A stretch of 64,000 nucleotides of DNA from Chrysogorgia sp. JL179-B06 (lineage: Eukaryota > Cnidaria > Anthozoa > Scleralcyonacea > Chrysogorgiidae), in NCBI GenBank assembly GCA_035772405.1, contig JAYKKM010000043.1, positions 2,401,501 through 2,465,500 of the forward strand, written 5' to 3'. The notes below the pieces were generated by a model that worked only from the letters and a program-made list of their open reading frames with translations, did not search any database and was not told the origin of the DNA. This document shows, piece after piece, positions 1 through 11,109 of this stretch; within the stretch, counting starts at the first letter, position 1, and each line of letters starts with the position of its first letter. The position numbers were made by a program, and so were the translations under genes.

Positions 1-661
1 TTTGGAGTCGTTTGAGTTGGTAAATAGGCAGCGGATGAAATACGATGCTGCAGTAGTTCAATTTTGATAGGACCAAAGATTCAACTAATTGTTTACGTAC
101 AAAATATTTGGCGAAATTTTTCAATTTCCGAAGTACTGATAAAACACCGCAGCATGAGGAGAGCAATGTGGTCACATGTTCACCCCAATTAAGATGTTCA
201 TCGAAAGTAATTCCCAATAACTTTGTTGTTGATACTCTCTCGAAAATCGTTCCACGACAAGTTATCTCAGCGGGATATTCTTCTAAGTTGTTACACGAGA
301 CATTTGTATTGTTGAAATCATCATCCATTTTGTTTTCGATTTATTCAATGCTAAGTTGGAATTAGATGAATAATCTTCTAGTCTCGATATCGTGTTATTT
401 ATCTTCGTTAGGCAGTCATCAAGTTCATATGTCTTAGAGTGCTGTAGTGTCGTCGCCATATTGATAACAGGAACACTGTAGGTATTCTTCCAAATTAGAT
501 ACATAAAGGTTAAATATAATTGGACCAAGAATTGACCCCTGTGGTACCCCGAATGTAGCTAGTTTTGATTTCCTATCGTCAATTTGGACAAATTGTTGAC
601 GTTCGGTAAGATAATTGGTCATCCATAGTGAAAATTTGTTTGAAAAACCCATCGCATGCAT
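1..661 (-). pseudogene. Non-LTR retrotransposon reverse transcriptase, 3' half, broken
   Basis: Read on the minus strand, 661 to 434 encodes the RT palm: GVPQGSILGPIIFNLYV followed by the catalytic box YGDD instead of the YADD usual in this clade. After a frameshift near 440-530 the thumb continues (LDDCLTKINN...LALNKSKTKWM). Further broken pieces down to base 1 resemble the connection region (LNYCSIVFHPLPIYQLKRLQ). The endonuclease half is absent and the copy runs off the window edge. Stops and frameshifts make it non-functional. The family is jockey/CR1/L2-like; a finer assignment needs a tree. Confidence 0.8.
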
Positions 662-699
662 TTTCTTTTTGAGTAGATTTTGAGTAGATTTGTACTAAC

Positions 700-1580
700 T
701 TAACTAATTTGAAACGGAAGTTTGACTAACTATGGTTTGATGTTGGTGCAATGCCTACTATATATATCAGAAAACGAAGATTTTCTTCAAAGAGACGTAG
801 AGGTCTGGGAACAAAACTATTACTATTGTAACATTAAAACTTAAACGATATTATTTCGTTTAGTGGTCCTGTATCGACTTGCAAAGTTTCGAGTGATTTC
901 ATTCAATACTCAAAGATATACACGATTTTCCAAAATGTTAAAATGTTGTGCAAACAATGTGACGTCATAGGTCATCTCATTTGAATCTCACGTAAGTCTA
1001 AATATCTCAAGAACTAAATGAAATATGGAAAAGATGTAAATTGATATTCTTCCAACCTCGTTCCCAGGGCATTTTGCCTCCACGGCGGAAGGTCGGCGAA
1101 AATGGCCCTGGGATCGGCTGGTCCATTCTATAATCCGATTGGCTTGTCATAAAACTCAATTAATTCAGCTGAGTATAATTTATTCATCTAAATCTGAATG
1201 CTGTCTTCAAATTTTACAGCCAAATTAGAAGTGATACCTTTCGCTAAATTGGATATATGCTTCTTCATACCTTTTGTAAGAGATAACCATGGATATATGG
1301 TGGATTATTAAGCTTGTTAGCTGCTTTTATGCCTACGAATGCTGACATGAACAACTCTGAAGAGCATTGAATATTACTCAGGTCAACAAACTAGACAAAG
1401 GAAATGGAACAAAGACCACAAAAATTATCATATCTAAACACACAGAAATTCTGGGTGTCATGTGACCAGCCGATCCCAGGGCCATTTTCGCCGACGAGGT
1501 TGATATTCTTCGTTATTTGAAGAGTTCTTTCAAATAAGATAAACTTAATTTTCGTGTCATATACACTTGTGTAATATATG
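700..1580. repeat. Diverged foldback copy related to the element at 63539-64000
   Basis: The right end (about 1522-1555, gagttctttca...taaacttaatttt) and left-side text (gacgtca, ttcattcaatactcaaaga) resemble the arms of the foldback element at the right edge of the window. The relationship is judged by eye and the borders are approximate. No gene is seen. It is interrupted by the inverted-repeat element at 1053-1499. Confidence 0.35.
1053..1499. mobile_element. Inverted-repeat (MITE-like) element with 12-bp flanking direct repeats
   Basis: A 32-bp perfect inverted repeat lies at 1092-1123 and 1464-1495, starting gtcggcgaaaatggccctgg. The 12-mer ttgatattcttc sits directly before the left end (1041-1052) and directly after the right end (1500-1511). 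Between the left border and the left arm is an extra stretch of about 30 bp that itself resembles a rearranged copy of the arm. No ORF. A 12-bp duplication is long for a cut-and-paste element, so the superfamily is unassigned. Confidence 0.6.
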
Positions 1581-2073
1581 CAGTGTGTATCAAATAAAAC
1601 GCAACACTTAGAAATTTAATTAGTATTCTTTTCAAATAACCTATTGTAGTAGTTTGAAAGCCCTAGACACGGGCATGTTGTAAAACATGGACTGATTAAA
1701 CATGGACTGGACTGGACTGATAAAACATGGACTAATAAAACATGGACTGATAAAACATGGACTGGTAAAACATAGAGGGTTAGGATCTTTGTTGTTTTGT
1801 GGTTAGCGATTATTTGTTAATGTAGACATCTCATATATGATGTCTATACATTAACAAATAATCGCTAACCCCAAAAGAACAAAGATCCTAACCCTCCATG
1901 TTTTGCCAGTCCATGTTTTATCAGTCCATGTTTTATCAGTCCAGTCCAGGCCAGTCCATGTTTTATCAGTCCATGTTTTACAACATGAACATGCCCTAGA
2001 CACGAGTGTAGGGCTTTCAAACTACAATAATAGGTTGTATTTTCTAAGGGTTCCGTTTTTTTTATACACACTG
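1581..2073. mobile_element. Palindromic mariner-like MITE with internal minisatellite
   Basis: The outer ends are inverted (cagtgtgtat at 1581 and atacacactg ending at 2073), followed on both sides by a tttgaaagccctagacacg-type block, then tandem copies of aaacatggactgat, and a central hairpin (gtagacatctcatatatgatgtctac). The whole 493 bp can fold back on itself. A TA follows the right end, fitting Tc1/mariner-type ends, but the left flank is degenerate. ORFs called in it on either strand are just translations of the repeat. Confidence 0.65.
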
Positions 2074-2170
2074 TATATAAAGGGTATCACAAATATAAAT
2101 TATTATTATATTGCTATATTATAATTATTATATTACTATATATATATTATATTACAATCAAATGCACGGC

Positions 2171-2425
2171 AGATAAACAAACTAATAATTCATGAGATGC
2201 AAAAATGTTAAACATTTGCTATTTTTACAGTCGATAAGTAAACAGACTGCAGAGGGGGAGGGCTGTAGAACTAGTCAAGGGTGCAATGACAACAAAAACT
2301 TGAAAAGGTTGAAAGTGCACGAGCTAATAATGAAGTTCCTTGCAAACTAAAATAACCAAAAATACTTTAGGAAATTAAATGAAAGGAAATTTAAGGCCAT
2401 GGGGATGTGTGATGTCAAGTTTAAC
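2171..2425. repeat. Dispersed repeat, copy 1 (second copy at 32762-33040)
   Basis: Long collinear similarity to 32762-33040: aaacaaactaataatt, gcaaactaaaataacca, aaggccatgg.gatgtgtg. No coding content was recognised. The 32.7 kb copy is preceded by a segment typical of retroelement 3' tails. The rest of 2074-2735 is AT-rich with nothing recognised. Confidence 0.6.
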
Positions 2426-2738
2426 TAGGTCCCAAGGGCAGTGCAAAGTTTTATAGAATTATGTATTAATCCAACTGCATTACAATTTGACACGTAAAAA
2501 AACATCGATAACTCACTTAACGGTCTGCTCTCGTTGTTCAGGAACTGCACATTCACCGTTTTCCACTGACATTAATAAATTGAAGTACCAAACTATACTA
2601 CGAAATAATAAGGTCGCCAGAACCCCCGAAACTCTCACATGTTACTATTATCGTCGCTCTCTCTCTCTCTTTTCTGCCGGTTTCGTTTTTATAGACACTG
2701 GCTATATATACAGAATTCGAGGCTAGGCTCTCGGAAAC

Positions 2739-2865
2739 GGCCTCCGTAGCTCAGTGGTCAGAGTATTGCACTAGCACCGCAGATGCCATTTTTCGCAACT
2801 TCGTCCGAGTTTGGTCTCAAAATGTATATATAGCAACACTCGAAATTTTCTTTCACCACAAATCG
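2739..2865 (+). repeat. tRNA-derived SINE, partial
   Basis: The head ggcctccgtagctcagtggt matches a pol III A box and tRNA D-arm. The body (cgcaacttcgtccgagtttggtc, then a cactcgaaatttt tail) matches copies at 3441-3555, 53571-53845 and 62895-63020. The B box is lost in this copy. Confidence 0.6.
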
Positions 2866-3040
2866 TTAGTAAATATATATATATACTAGAAATACGAATC
2901 CGCAATAATCCCCCCGCTCGCCTTTTCTACCACTACCCCCCACCCCACCCCTAGAGATTCTTCTCCCAATGCATGGTCTCCAGTGCCCAGACCGCGTCTG
3001 TCGATAACAAATCCCGTAGCAACAAAACCACTGTCGTAGA

Positions 3041-3333
3041 TTTGGAACGTTATCTCGGCCAATATTAGCTCGATTTCAATTCCGAAAACAGTTTTGGAAT
3101 TACCGAGTCTAAATACATAACATACGTGTCTATTATATTACGAGAACGTGCATACCCTTCGTAAAAACGGTTCAATGACTTAGAAATTAGTCGACGATCA
3201 GGCACGATTCGTCGTATATTATTTTGAACGTTGTCTCGATCAATATTTAACCGTTTTCAATTCTGAAAACAGATTTGGAGTTAGCGAGTCCAAATACATG
3301 ACATACGTGTCTATTATGTTATGAGAACGTGCC
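3041..3333. repeat. Imperfect direct duplication, two copies
   Basis: Unit 1 (3041-3151) and unit 2 (3222-3333), offset about 180 bp, share ttgaacgttatctcg, gaaaacag.tttgga, and acatacgtgtctattat. No ORF of note; possibly two LTR-like or MITE fragments. The surrounding 2890-3430 stretch holds no gene. Confidence 0.55.
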
Positions 3334-3440
3334 GCTTCGCGTTGTCTTGCCCAAATATTGTCCGATTCAAACGGATCACAAAGACGACTTTTTACTTCCT
3401 TATAAGGAGATGAGCTACATTTTACATATATATATATATA

Positions 3441-3555
3441 TGGTTCTAAGGATTTTTGAAAATTTCGAGTGTTGGACTATATACATTTTAAGACCAAACC
3501 GGGACCAGTTACGAAAAATGCAACTTAGAAGCCTTCCGGCTGGAATCGAACCCTA
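3441..3555 (-). repeat. tRNA-derived SINE, 3' part, minus strand
   Basis: Reads in reverse as ggttcgattccagccggaag, then gcatttttcgtaactggtcc and the actcgaaattttc tail. This is the same family as the 62895-63020 copy. The tRNA-like head is truncated by the tata-rich stretch at 3556. Confidence 0.65.
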
Positions 3556-3582
3556 TATATATATCGAATCTATATATATCGG

Positions 3583-3625
3583 TGAGAAATGATCCCTGCC
3601 GTCGCGAGATTATCACCCTCGAGGG
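3583..3625. repeat. Short dispersed motif (gtgagaaat...gcgagattatcacc), copy 1
   Basis: The block gtgagaaatgatccctgccg followed by cgagattatcaccctcg recurs at 5667-5710 and 53207-53250 with small changes. It is probably one end of an unrecognised repeat family. Confidence 0.5.
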
Positions 3626-3734
3626 GATAATTATGACCTTGCGAGGGCCGGATAATTCTATCAAGGAACCTGCTCGTCTCAAGTTTAAAAATATTAGCCA
3701 CTCAGTCACGATAAAAACTGTTTAAAAACTTTAT

Positions 3735-3865
3735 TTTCAACGTTTCGTAGTCCAGCCGCTTTGTCGAGAAACACGAGTTTACAACACTCTTGTAAACCCC
3801 TGTTTCTTGACAAACGGGCTGAACCCCCAGAACCTTGAAAATATAGTTTTAAAAAGTTTTTATCG
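3735..3865. repeat. Possible retroelement 3' tail fragment
   Basis: Contains aacgtttcgtagtccagccg and a short stem pair (cgagtttacaacactc/gtaaacccc). 'Cgaaacgt' tails like this also end the Penelope copies at 8700-8800 and 53040-53150. Assignment is by analogy only. Confidence 0.3.
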
Positions 3866-3867
3866 TG

Positions 3868-3994
<127 letters not shown>

Positions 3995-4031
3995 CTGTAA
4001 GATGAGGCTCTACAGGATATTTACTACCTAC

Positions 4032-4508
4032 CTTGTAGGTTTCAGTATCAGGACAATAGCCATTGCTATTCACATTAACGTCCACACACTCGGTATTATT
4101 GTAAGGCGTTATAGATGAACATGCCATGCTGCCATATGTCTTGGATACAAATGTAGTACAATTATCCGCAACAATTTTACATTGCTCAGGAGATGGCGAC
4201 ATTACATTTGTTTCGTTACACTTCGGAAAAGCTTTAACACACAACACATGACGAATCGCAGCAACGCACTCGCTATTCAAAGGTGCTGTTTTTATCGCAG
4301 CCAGAGTGGAGTTAATTTCTTTCAGCTTATCGTGTCGTTTGGATAACGTTGCATTCGAAACATTCCAATTGAGGATGCAGTTGCCAAGTTTCTTTGGCGT
4401 ATGAATACATGAGATAGAAGCATTACCAGCGGCAAGCACGTTGATCTTTGTCGAATGAAATCCAAGGATGCTGAAGATGATTGCTAAAACTAAGGTTCCC
4501 CAAGTCAT
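4032..4508 (-). CDS. Secreted Frizzled-type cysteine-rich-domain protein, first coding exon
   Basis: The minus-strand ATG at 4508 opens a hydrophobic signal peptide (residues 1 to about 27), then a Cys-rich region with ten cysteines (34, 44, 81, 90, 97, 110, 117, 130, 141, 152). The core C-x8-C-x6-C ... C-x6-C-x12-C-x10-C, including ECVAAIRHVLC and KAFPKC, matches the Frizzled CRD spacing, except that one cysteine of the canonical CRSVC pair is missing. Several N-glycosylation sequons are present. I end the exon after residue 159 at a GTAGGT donor (AAG|GTAGGT at 4032/4031); reading on would enter the (TA)n tract. Downstream exons are not seen, so this is a partial gene or a stranded exon. CRD proteins bind Wnts or lipids; the ligand here is unknown. 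Confidence 0.6.
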
Positions 4509-4734
4509 TGTTTAACATCGATCGAGTTAGTGACCAAGCAAGACGAGACACATATCGTAATCGCTGTTTATGGTTCGTGCCTTTGCCTTTTACAGTCGGT
4601 ATAAATTAGTATTAGGTGTTTTGTCTTGTCGCTAATTAATCGGAAGGTTTACCATAATCATGCTGTGCCTGAGTGACTTGAATTCGATGGAATTCAAAGG
4701 TCGACTTCTGGTCAATGCGAGGGTTGTACAGTAT

Positions 4735-4975
4735 TATTACTCACAAGGAGCTTACGATATATTTTTTCGATTTGATTTTTTTTTCAAATTCCGAATTTCT
4801 TTCTCAAATTTCAAATATTTTTCGGATTTCACCTCGCCCAATTTTCGTATTAAAGTTTGTATTATTCTTTATTTTTCACGAAAGTTGACGATACATCTTA
4901 GAATATTGCAAGTCACTTGAAATTTTCTCAATATTTGGCCGCAATTTTTAACACAAAATGCGTTACAAGTTACAG
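4735..4975. repeat. Dispersed repeat, copy 1 (second copy at 17335-17575)
   Basis: Collinear similarity to 17335-17575: tcaaatttcaaa, ttccgatttcacctc, ttagaat.t.g, caatatttggc.gcaatttt, then acgcg.acaagttaca. No coding content. The remainder of 4509-5340 shows no supported gene. Confidence 0.6.
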
Positions 4976-5347
4976 GTTCAATCATTTCAATGCAAAGATG
5001 TTCAGAAATTAAATAATTTGTTGCTCGCGAAGCGCCTGGTCGATGCTATCTCGTTTAGGATTGAGAAACGAGATACACGTATGAGAGAAAGTGTGAAGCC
5101 AAACGAACCGTCCAACTTATCGTCCTCCATCTTGAAACGTTAATGCTCCTTTGGATTCATGGGAAATTTGGAGTTTTTGCACGAAAATGCCCTGGTAACG
5201 ACAGCGTTAATTGCGACACAAATCGGCGGCTGGCGTGTTACACTTCTCAACTTGCAATGCCGTTGCAGCAACGTGTTGAAAGTTTTTGATCCCATATCTA
5301 AAACTTGCAATGCTTCGGCAATATGAAAATCGGAGTAGCATGGGTAT

Positions 5348-5419
5348 GTTACACACGCCGATTTGTATCGCAATATGGCGTTGCGATACAAATCGGCGAC
5401 ACAAATCGGCGTGTGTAAC
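5348..5419. repeat. Hairpin built from acacgccgatttgtatcgc
   Basis: Arms acacacgccgatttgtatcg and its reverse complement, with an extra direct copy of acaaatcggcg in the right arm. It sits in a region (5150-5440) that repeats fragments of the same words. The overlapping ORFs on both strands are palindrome translations. Confidence 0.6.
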
Positions 5420-5666
5420 CGTGGCTTACGTTCCGCAATAACCCCTCGCTCGCGTGTCCTATTAGACAAAATTTTTGTATTAATTATTTCAAATAATATA
5501 TTATATGTTTCGTATGCGATACTCCTCCGTCGCAAGCCCTGTATTTGTAGATCACAAATGACAAAACGCCGTTTTATGTACTTAATCGGCCATGTTTGTA
5601 TTTATACCGGAACATGTAGGAACGTTGTCGGAACTTACCGGTTGATCCTATCATTTTGCACACTTT

Positions 5667-5710
5667 CCGTGAGAAACTGACCCTGTCACGGCGAGATTAT
5701 CACCTTCGCC
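5667..5710. repeat. Short dispersed motif (gtgagaaac...gcgagattatcacc), copy 2
   Basis: Matches 3583-3625 and 53207-53250. Confidence 0.5.
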
Positions 5711-5756
5711 TTAGATTATCACCTCATAATGATTTAAGCTTTGTGTTGATATTCTG

Positions 5757-5910
5757 TAAAGGTTGGTTTGTCCGAAATGCTAATGAGTGTGACATCAAAT
5801 CAGTCATTATTTCGGATACAATATTCTGCTGTAAAACTAATTTGACCAGTTCAAAACTATATTTGAACACTATACTAGAGATTTCACCATATCTTTTTCA
5901 CTAAAATCCT
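5757..5910. repeat. Dispersed repeat, copy 1 (second copy at 20750-20900)
   Basis: Shares ggtttgtttgtccgaaatgc, gac.tcaaatcagtca and acaatattct.ctgct with 20750-20900, in the same order and orientation. No gene. Confidence 0.6.
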
Positions 5911-6004
5911 CAACCAGTTTATCACACGAAAAGCCAAATTCCTGGAATGACATCAAATGCTAATGATAGCATTTAAAAATAACATTTGTAAATAACATTT
6001 GTAA

Positions 6005-6716
6005 ATCGGCCACTTTGGCTATCAGAAATATTGGCAAGATCAGGAAATATTTGAGTAAAAAGGACTGTGAGAAGTTGGTGCATGCATTCATAACATCAAA
6101 ACTTGACAGCTGCATGTAATAGCATCCTATATGGTTTACCAGAAACTGAATTGAGCAAGTTACAGCGAATTCAAAATACAGCTGCTAGACTTGTTGCAGG
6201 GGTTAAAAAATCGGAGCATATCTCCCCTGTGCTACGTAATCTTCACTGGTTGCCGGTGAGATCACGGATTGTTTTTAAGATACTAATAATTACTTTCAAG
6301 GCTTTGCATGGCCAGGCGCCTGTTTATATTACTGATTTGCTAACTAAATATAAACCTACTCGTACTTTGAGATCATCTGACCGAAATCTACTACTCGAGC
6401 CAAAATCCAAAACGGTTACTCATGGAGACAGAGCATTCTCGGTTGCAGCACCAAAACTGTGGAATTCATTACCACAGGAAATTAGAAGCTTTGAAATGTT
6501 AAGTAGTTTTAAGTCTGCAGTTAAGACTTTTCTTTTTTTAAATTAATAGTTATTGTTCATAGTGTTAATATATGTAGTATAGGCTTTATCTTATAATGAA
6601 ACTGTAATTAGTTTTAAAAGTAACTTTAAGAATATATATATTGTTGTAAGAGCATTGAGACTATTGTATAATGCTCATACGTCTTTATTATTATTATTAT
6701 TATTATTATTATTTAA
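6005..6716 (+). pseudogene. Non-LTR retrotransposon, 3' end of RT ORF plus microsatellite tail
   Basis: Reads as the RT C-terminal region: ATLAIRNIGKIRKYLSKK, a frameshift at about 6115, then NSILYGLPETELSKLQRIQN, LRNLHWLPVRSRIVFKIL, and KLWNSLPQEIR. It ends FLFLN and stop at 6546. After an AT-rich 3' UTR it terminates in (TTA)n at about 6685-6713, the usual simple-repeat tail of L2/CR1-type elements. The 5' end is truncated. A shorter relative lies at 25230-25500. Confidence 0.8.
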
Positions 6717-7520
6717 AATATATATAAAAAGGTATAAAGTATAAAATCAACGAAATATTCCACTGTTCAACGATTTCCCTTGCATAGAATGAGTTTATAA
6801 ATAATATAAAATTTGGGCTTATATTATAGTATGTATAGTCTATATATAGGCACTTTAAATTCTTTGAATTTCTGGTACATGAAGTGAAACGGTATGATTC
6901 TTCACCTATAGATTTGAATTTCGCTATTTTATTACTAAGTTATCGTAATAGATATTCAATTCGTCTACATTTTAAGTGAGAAAGTATTGCACGTTAATCA
7001 AAGTTTAAGCAGCTACACAAATGTTTCCGGGTCGTCTGACGGGAATTCCGTTCGTTAATTAAAAATTCAAAGTATTATTTGTATAATATAATAATAATAT
7101 AGGTATAATAACACGGTTTCGAGTACAACAATTGGTATTAATACACACAAGGTTTAGTTCAAAAGAGTATCAAAACTGTGCGAGACCGAAAGGCGAGCAT
7201 AATTTGGGCTATGAATTAACTTGACTATCAATCCGAAATTGCACGACTAGACTGAACCGTGTTATTACGCCAATTAATAATATGCATAAGATATTTGTAT
7301 AGAAAGCGACGTTCGGGAAAATAATTTATCCAATCACCAGATTATGATATACTAAATACTATACAATATAATAAACTTTATTTCATGAGCGTATATAACA
7401 CCATTACAAATGTATGTATTCTCCCTTATAGGTTCTCCTCAAATTATAAGAACAAAATTAGTATAAAGATTCATAATATTAGACAATAAGTTGGCTAATA
7501 AAGTCGCGACACCTTGAAAT
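6717..7520. other. Gene-free AT-rich stretch
   Basis: No ORF, repeat match or RNA gene was recognised. The lower end probably includes the 3' tail of the minus-strand retroelement that follows. Confidence 0.5.
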
Positions 7521-7522
7521 TA

Positions 7523-7960
7523 TCAAAGGTGTAAGTAGATATGAAATCCTTCGAAATAATGGCCTTTATTGACGAGAGTTTTTTGTTCCTTTGTAAAGTC
7601 TTTTAAAGAATTCCATGATTTGATAGCACTATAGAAGAAAGTTCTTTTTAAAGAATTAGTTCTTGGCTTGGGAAGACGATATACCAATTTATATCTAGTA
7701 TTATAAAGATGTTGGAATTTAAATGATTCAAGTTTATTACATAAGTAAAGAGCTGCTCTCCCATCCATAATTTTATACAATAAACTTGGAAGCTTTAATG
7801 TCTGAAAGTATGTTAAAGATCTTGTATCAGGTGGACTATCTAAGATAAGTCTAGCAAATCGTTTTTGAAGCTTGAAAAGTTCATCTAGCTCATCACGACC
7901 ACAATTACTCCAAACTGTATAACAGTTATTAACTTTCATTTCGTTACTTTAACTTATGCT
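7523..7960 (-). pseudogene. Non-LTR retrotransposon RT C-terminal fragment
   Basis: The minus strand reads CYTVWSNCGRDELDELFKLQ, KRFARLILD, YFQTLKLPSL and SAIKSWNSL, the post-thumb region typical of jockey/CR1-like RTs. It is 5' truncated at about 7960, where a plus-strand Penelope relic begins. Confidence 0.75.
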
Positions 7961-7970
7961 CTTCCTATGA

Positions 7971-8800
7971 AATTTTCCTCCAAGAACTAAAACACTTTAA
8001 GACACTTTTACTTCAAAATAGTTATCCTGAACGTCTATTTGACAAATGCGTCAGCATCTTTTTAAACAAAATTTTCCGTCCTCCAATAAAACCTGCCACT
8101 GTACCTAAATTCCACATTTCTTTTGCTCTACCCTTCACTGGCAATCATTCCCTTCAAATTCGCCAGCAACTTTCAAGATTAATTTCGTCGGCCTTTCCAC
8201 ACATTAACCTTCGTGTTGTATTTCGACCTGTTTGCCGTCTCTCTAGTTTCTTCCGCTTCAAAGACAGGATTCCTATGCGATTAAGATCTCATGTTGTATA
8301 TAAATTTACGTGCCAACGATGTAATTCGTTGTATATGATATTGGCGAGACTTGCCGTATATTACACATAAGAGCTTCGGAACATATGGGTATTTCGCCAT
8401 ACACGGGAAACACTATCTCTCAATCTTCTTTGTCTAGTACTTCTTCTCATATAAGACAAACAGATCACCCTATTTATTTTGACGATTTTACCATTATATC
8501 CTCTGGTAATTCACAATTTGATCTTCTCCTTCGTGAAAGTTTACTTATAAGTAAATTTAATCCTTCTCTAAATGCCAATATCAGATATTTTCCTTTGATG
8601 CTATTTTGATTTGTCACTTTTGACATATCTCACTTCCTTTTCCTTTACATTCTTTTATTATTGTTACTTGATCCTATATTGTAATAGCATAGTTATAAAA
8701 GCTGAGACATGTAAATATAATTAGTTACTCTGAAGATGTTACTGGTTAAGTGACGAAACGTTAGTCTAAATAATTGTTCTCAAAATGTTCAATCCCGTGT
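7971..8800 (+). pseudogene. Penelope-like element, C-terminal RT/GIY-YIG part
   Basis: The frame QELKHFKTLL...FRPVCRLSSFFRFKDRIP...YKFTCQRCNSLY leads into the GIY-YIG nuclease. A frameshift near 8335-8345 breaks the GIY-YIG core and the rest (EHMGISPYTG...SHIRQTDHPIYFDDF...LLRESLLISKFNPSLN) follows at 8385-8609. The 3' tail (8700-8800) carries gacgaaacgttagtc, common to these elements. It is 5' truncated. Penelope elements encode an RT fused to a GIY-YIG endonuclease; this copy is dead. Confidence 0.8.
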
Positions 8801-8995
8801 TTAATATGGCATTCCTGAGAATTATTTGCTGGGCAATTATTTTTATTACCAGATTACGATTTCCACCTGGCACCTCGATTGCTACTGTACAACAGTATTG
8901 AAACAAAGGTTGGATACTTGTATTATACAACAAGATCCGATATTTAGTGGGCAAATATCGACGAACTCTTCCAAGCAAGAGTATGAAGACCCAAA
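8800..8995 (-). pseudogene. Small non-LTR RT remnant
   Basis: The minus strand reads RVRRYLPTKYRILLYNTSIQ followed by PLFQYC, the connection region before the conserved (D)YC motif of non-LTR RTs. No more of this copy is seen. Confidence 0.5.
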
Positions 8996-9045
8996 TTTTG
9001 ACCAAAAGACCAAAAATTTACAAGAGTATGAAGACCCAAATTTTG
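8976..9045. repeat. Direct duplication of a ~24-bp word
   Basis: Caagagtatgaagacccaaa is present twice about 45 bp apart, at the junction between the minus-strand RT scrap and the plus-strand endonuclease-RT element. Confidence 0.7.
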
Positions 9046-11037
9046 AATCCCAATGGTTCTTAATCAAATTGAAACAGCTCCCAAGAGGTATCAACGCAGT
9101 TATTCTGGCAACTATATACCATCCACCAAGCAGCAACGATTCGTCGTTACGCGCCCATCTTTTTCAGAATCTAGATATTATTCTCTCCAATTTTCCTAAT
9201 TCGGCTATTATTATTATGGGCGATTTCAATCAATTTAATTCAGAAAATTTATGCTCGTCCTTCAAACTAAAAAAAACTTGTTACTTTACCAACGCGTGGA
9301 AATAATATTCTTGATCAAGTCTATTCTACCCTATCTCAATATTATCTAAACGCACATATTTTACCTCCAATTGGGATGTCGGATCATTCTTGCGTCCTTA
9401 TATCCCCATGCAACTACACACCTAAAAGCTATTCAACCGTGCGCTTATTTAAACGTTTAAGCAGGCCTTCAAACAAGCTGTCATTGTCTTCCAGTTTGTC
9501 CATTAACAATTGGACCCCTCTCTATCGTGCAACTTCAATTTATGACAAATTTGATTTGTTCTCCGCCACCATTTCTGAAAACATAAACACTTACCTGCCG
9601 TTACGAAGCGTCAAATCACACCCAATGGATAAACCCTGGATGAATGCTAACATCAAAGATGCTATTGCTATACGTCAATTGGCCTGGACTAAAGGTCAAA
9701 TGCCTAAATATAACATTTATCGCAACAAAGTCATAAAGATGTGCAGACATGCCCGACAACAGTTTTATAACTCGATGGTTGACAACACTCAAGCCTCCAA
9801 CCCCAGAAAGTGGTGGAAGAATGTCAAACTCCTTGCTGGCCTACCAAAATCAAAATCGTTTACTAAACTATCCATAATGGTCAAGTCTTGAGAGGTCAAG
9901 ACCTCGTCAACCATATTTGTGAGTGTTTTTGTAATGCAGCTAACGACATCCCTCCGTTAAATTTTATTCAACTTCCAGTTTCCTTCATTCCATGCAGATA
10001 AGTACATTATTTCTCCTGATCAGGTCGAAGCAGTACTATCCAAAATCAAAGTGCAAAAAGCAGTCGGTCCTGATGAAATCCCGAATTGGCTTTTAAAATC
10101 TAATTCTGGTTCATTATCTACACCTATTTCTTCTATTTTTAACGCATCGATTGCCCAGGGCATCGTACCATCTCTTTGGAAATGTTCTGATGTTCTGCCG
10201 TTACCTAAAAGTGCAAACCCTCAAAATGCAGACAAAGACCTCAGACCTATTTCTTTAACTCCGGTTCTAAGTAAGATTTTGGAAAGTTTCGTTTTCAAAT
10301 GGATTTCAGAATTAATTCTTCTGCACGTGGATCCGAATCAATATGGCAACGTTAAGGGATGCTCCACAACTCACGCACTCGTCCATTTGATTCACCACTG
10401 GTTTGCTGCTACTGACAATTCTCATACCGTTATTCGTTCATGTATGATCGACTTCTCGAAGGCATTTGACAGAATCGACCACAACATTCTACTTAACAAA
10501 CTCCAACATCTTGGTGTACCTCCTCTATTGATCAATTGGTGTGCAGACTTTCTCCAACAACGGTATCTACGCGTAAAACTTGGTCCATTCCAGTCGTCTT
10601 TGAATTCTATACATGCTGGAGTACCACAGGGAACTAAACTTGGTCCACTATTTTTCCTGGTCATGATTAATGACCTGACTACAAGAACACCAATTTATAA
10701 ATATGTGGATGATTTCTCGACCTTTGAAGTTACCACCATAACCCACACAAGTCATCTCCAAGACGAGCTGAACGAAATCTACAATTGGACCACTACTAAT
10801 AACATGCTGTTAAATTTAACAAAGACTAAAGAACTTCGAATATCCTTTCTTAAACAAACTCCTACTTTTGACCATCTTTCTCTCAACGATACCCAAATTG
10901 AGAACGTGCCTCATTTTAAACTACTTGGAGTTATTATTTCATCTAACCTTACGTGGAATCTACATATTGATTGTATTTGTACTAAGGCGAGTAAACGTCT
11001 CTTCTCTCTGCGTTTACTTAAAGCTCCAAGACGGTAG
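9040..11037 (+). pseudogene. Non-LTR retrotransposon: AP endonuclease and reverse transcriptase
   Basis: The first ORF section (to 9305) has the endonuclease motif ATIYHPPSSN and MGDFNQF; the next (9376-9891) opens with the SDH motif (MSDHSCV) and runs through the linker. RT starts at about 10030: AVGPDEIPNWLLK, DLRPISLTPVLSKILE, MIDFSKAFDRIDH, GVPQGTKLGPLFFL and KYVDDFSTFE (YVDD at the catalytic site), then thumb to LRLLKAPRR. Three breaks (about 9302, 9890-10050, 11037) separate the pieces. The 5' ORF1 and the 3' end are missing. This is the most complete non-LTR copy in the window. Confidence 0.85.
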
Positions 11038-11109
11038 CGAACAAGCCCGCATAAACGCGCTAAAAGCCAAACAAACACCATTCAATAATTAAAATGGATA
11101 CTTAATAAT

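Noticed and set aside
1865..2124. Repetitive His/Gly-rich ORFs on both strands
   Set aside because: Translation of the aaacatggactgat minisatellite.
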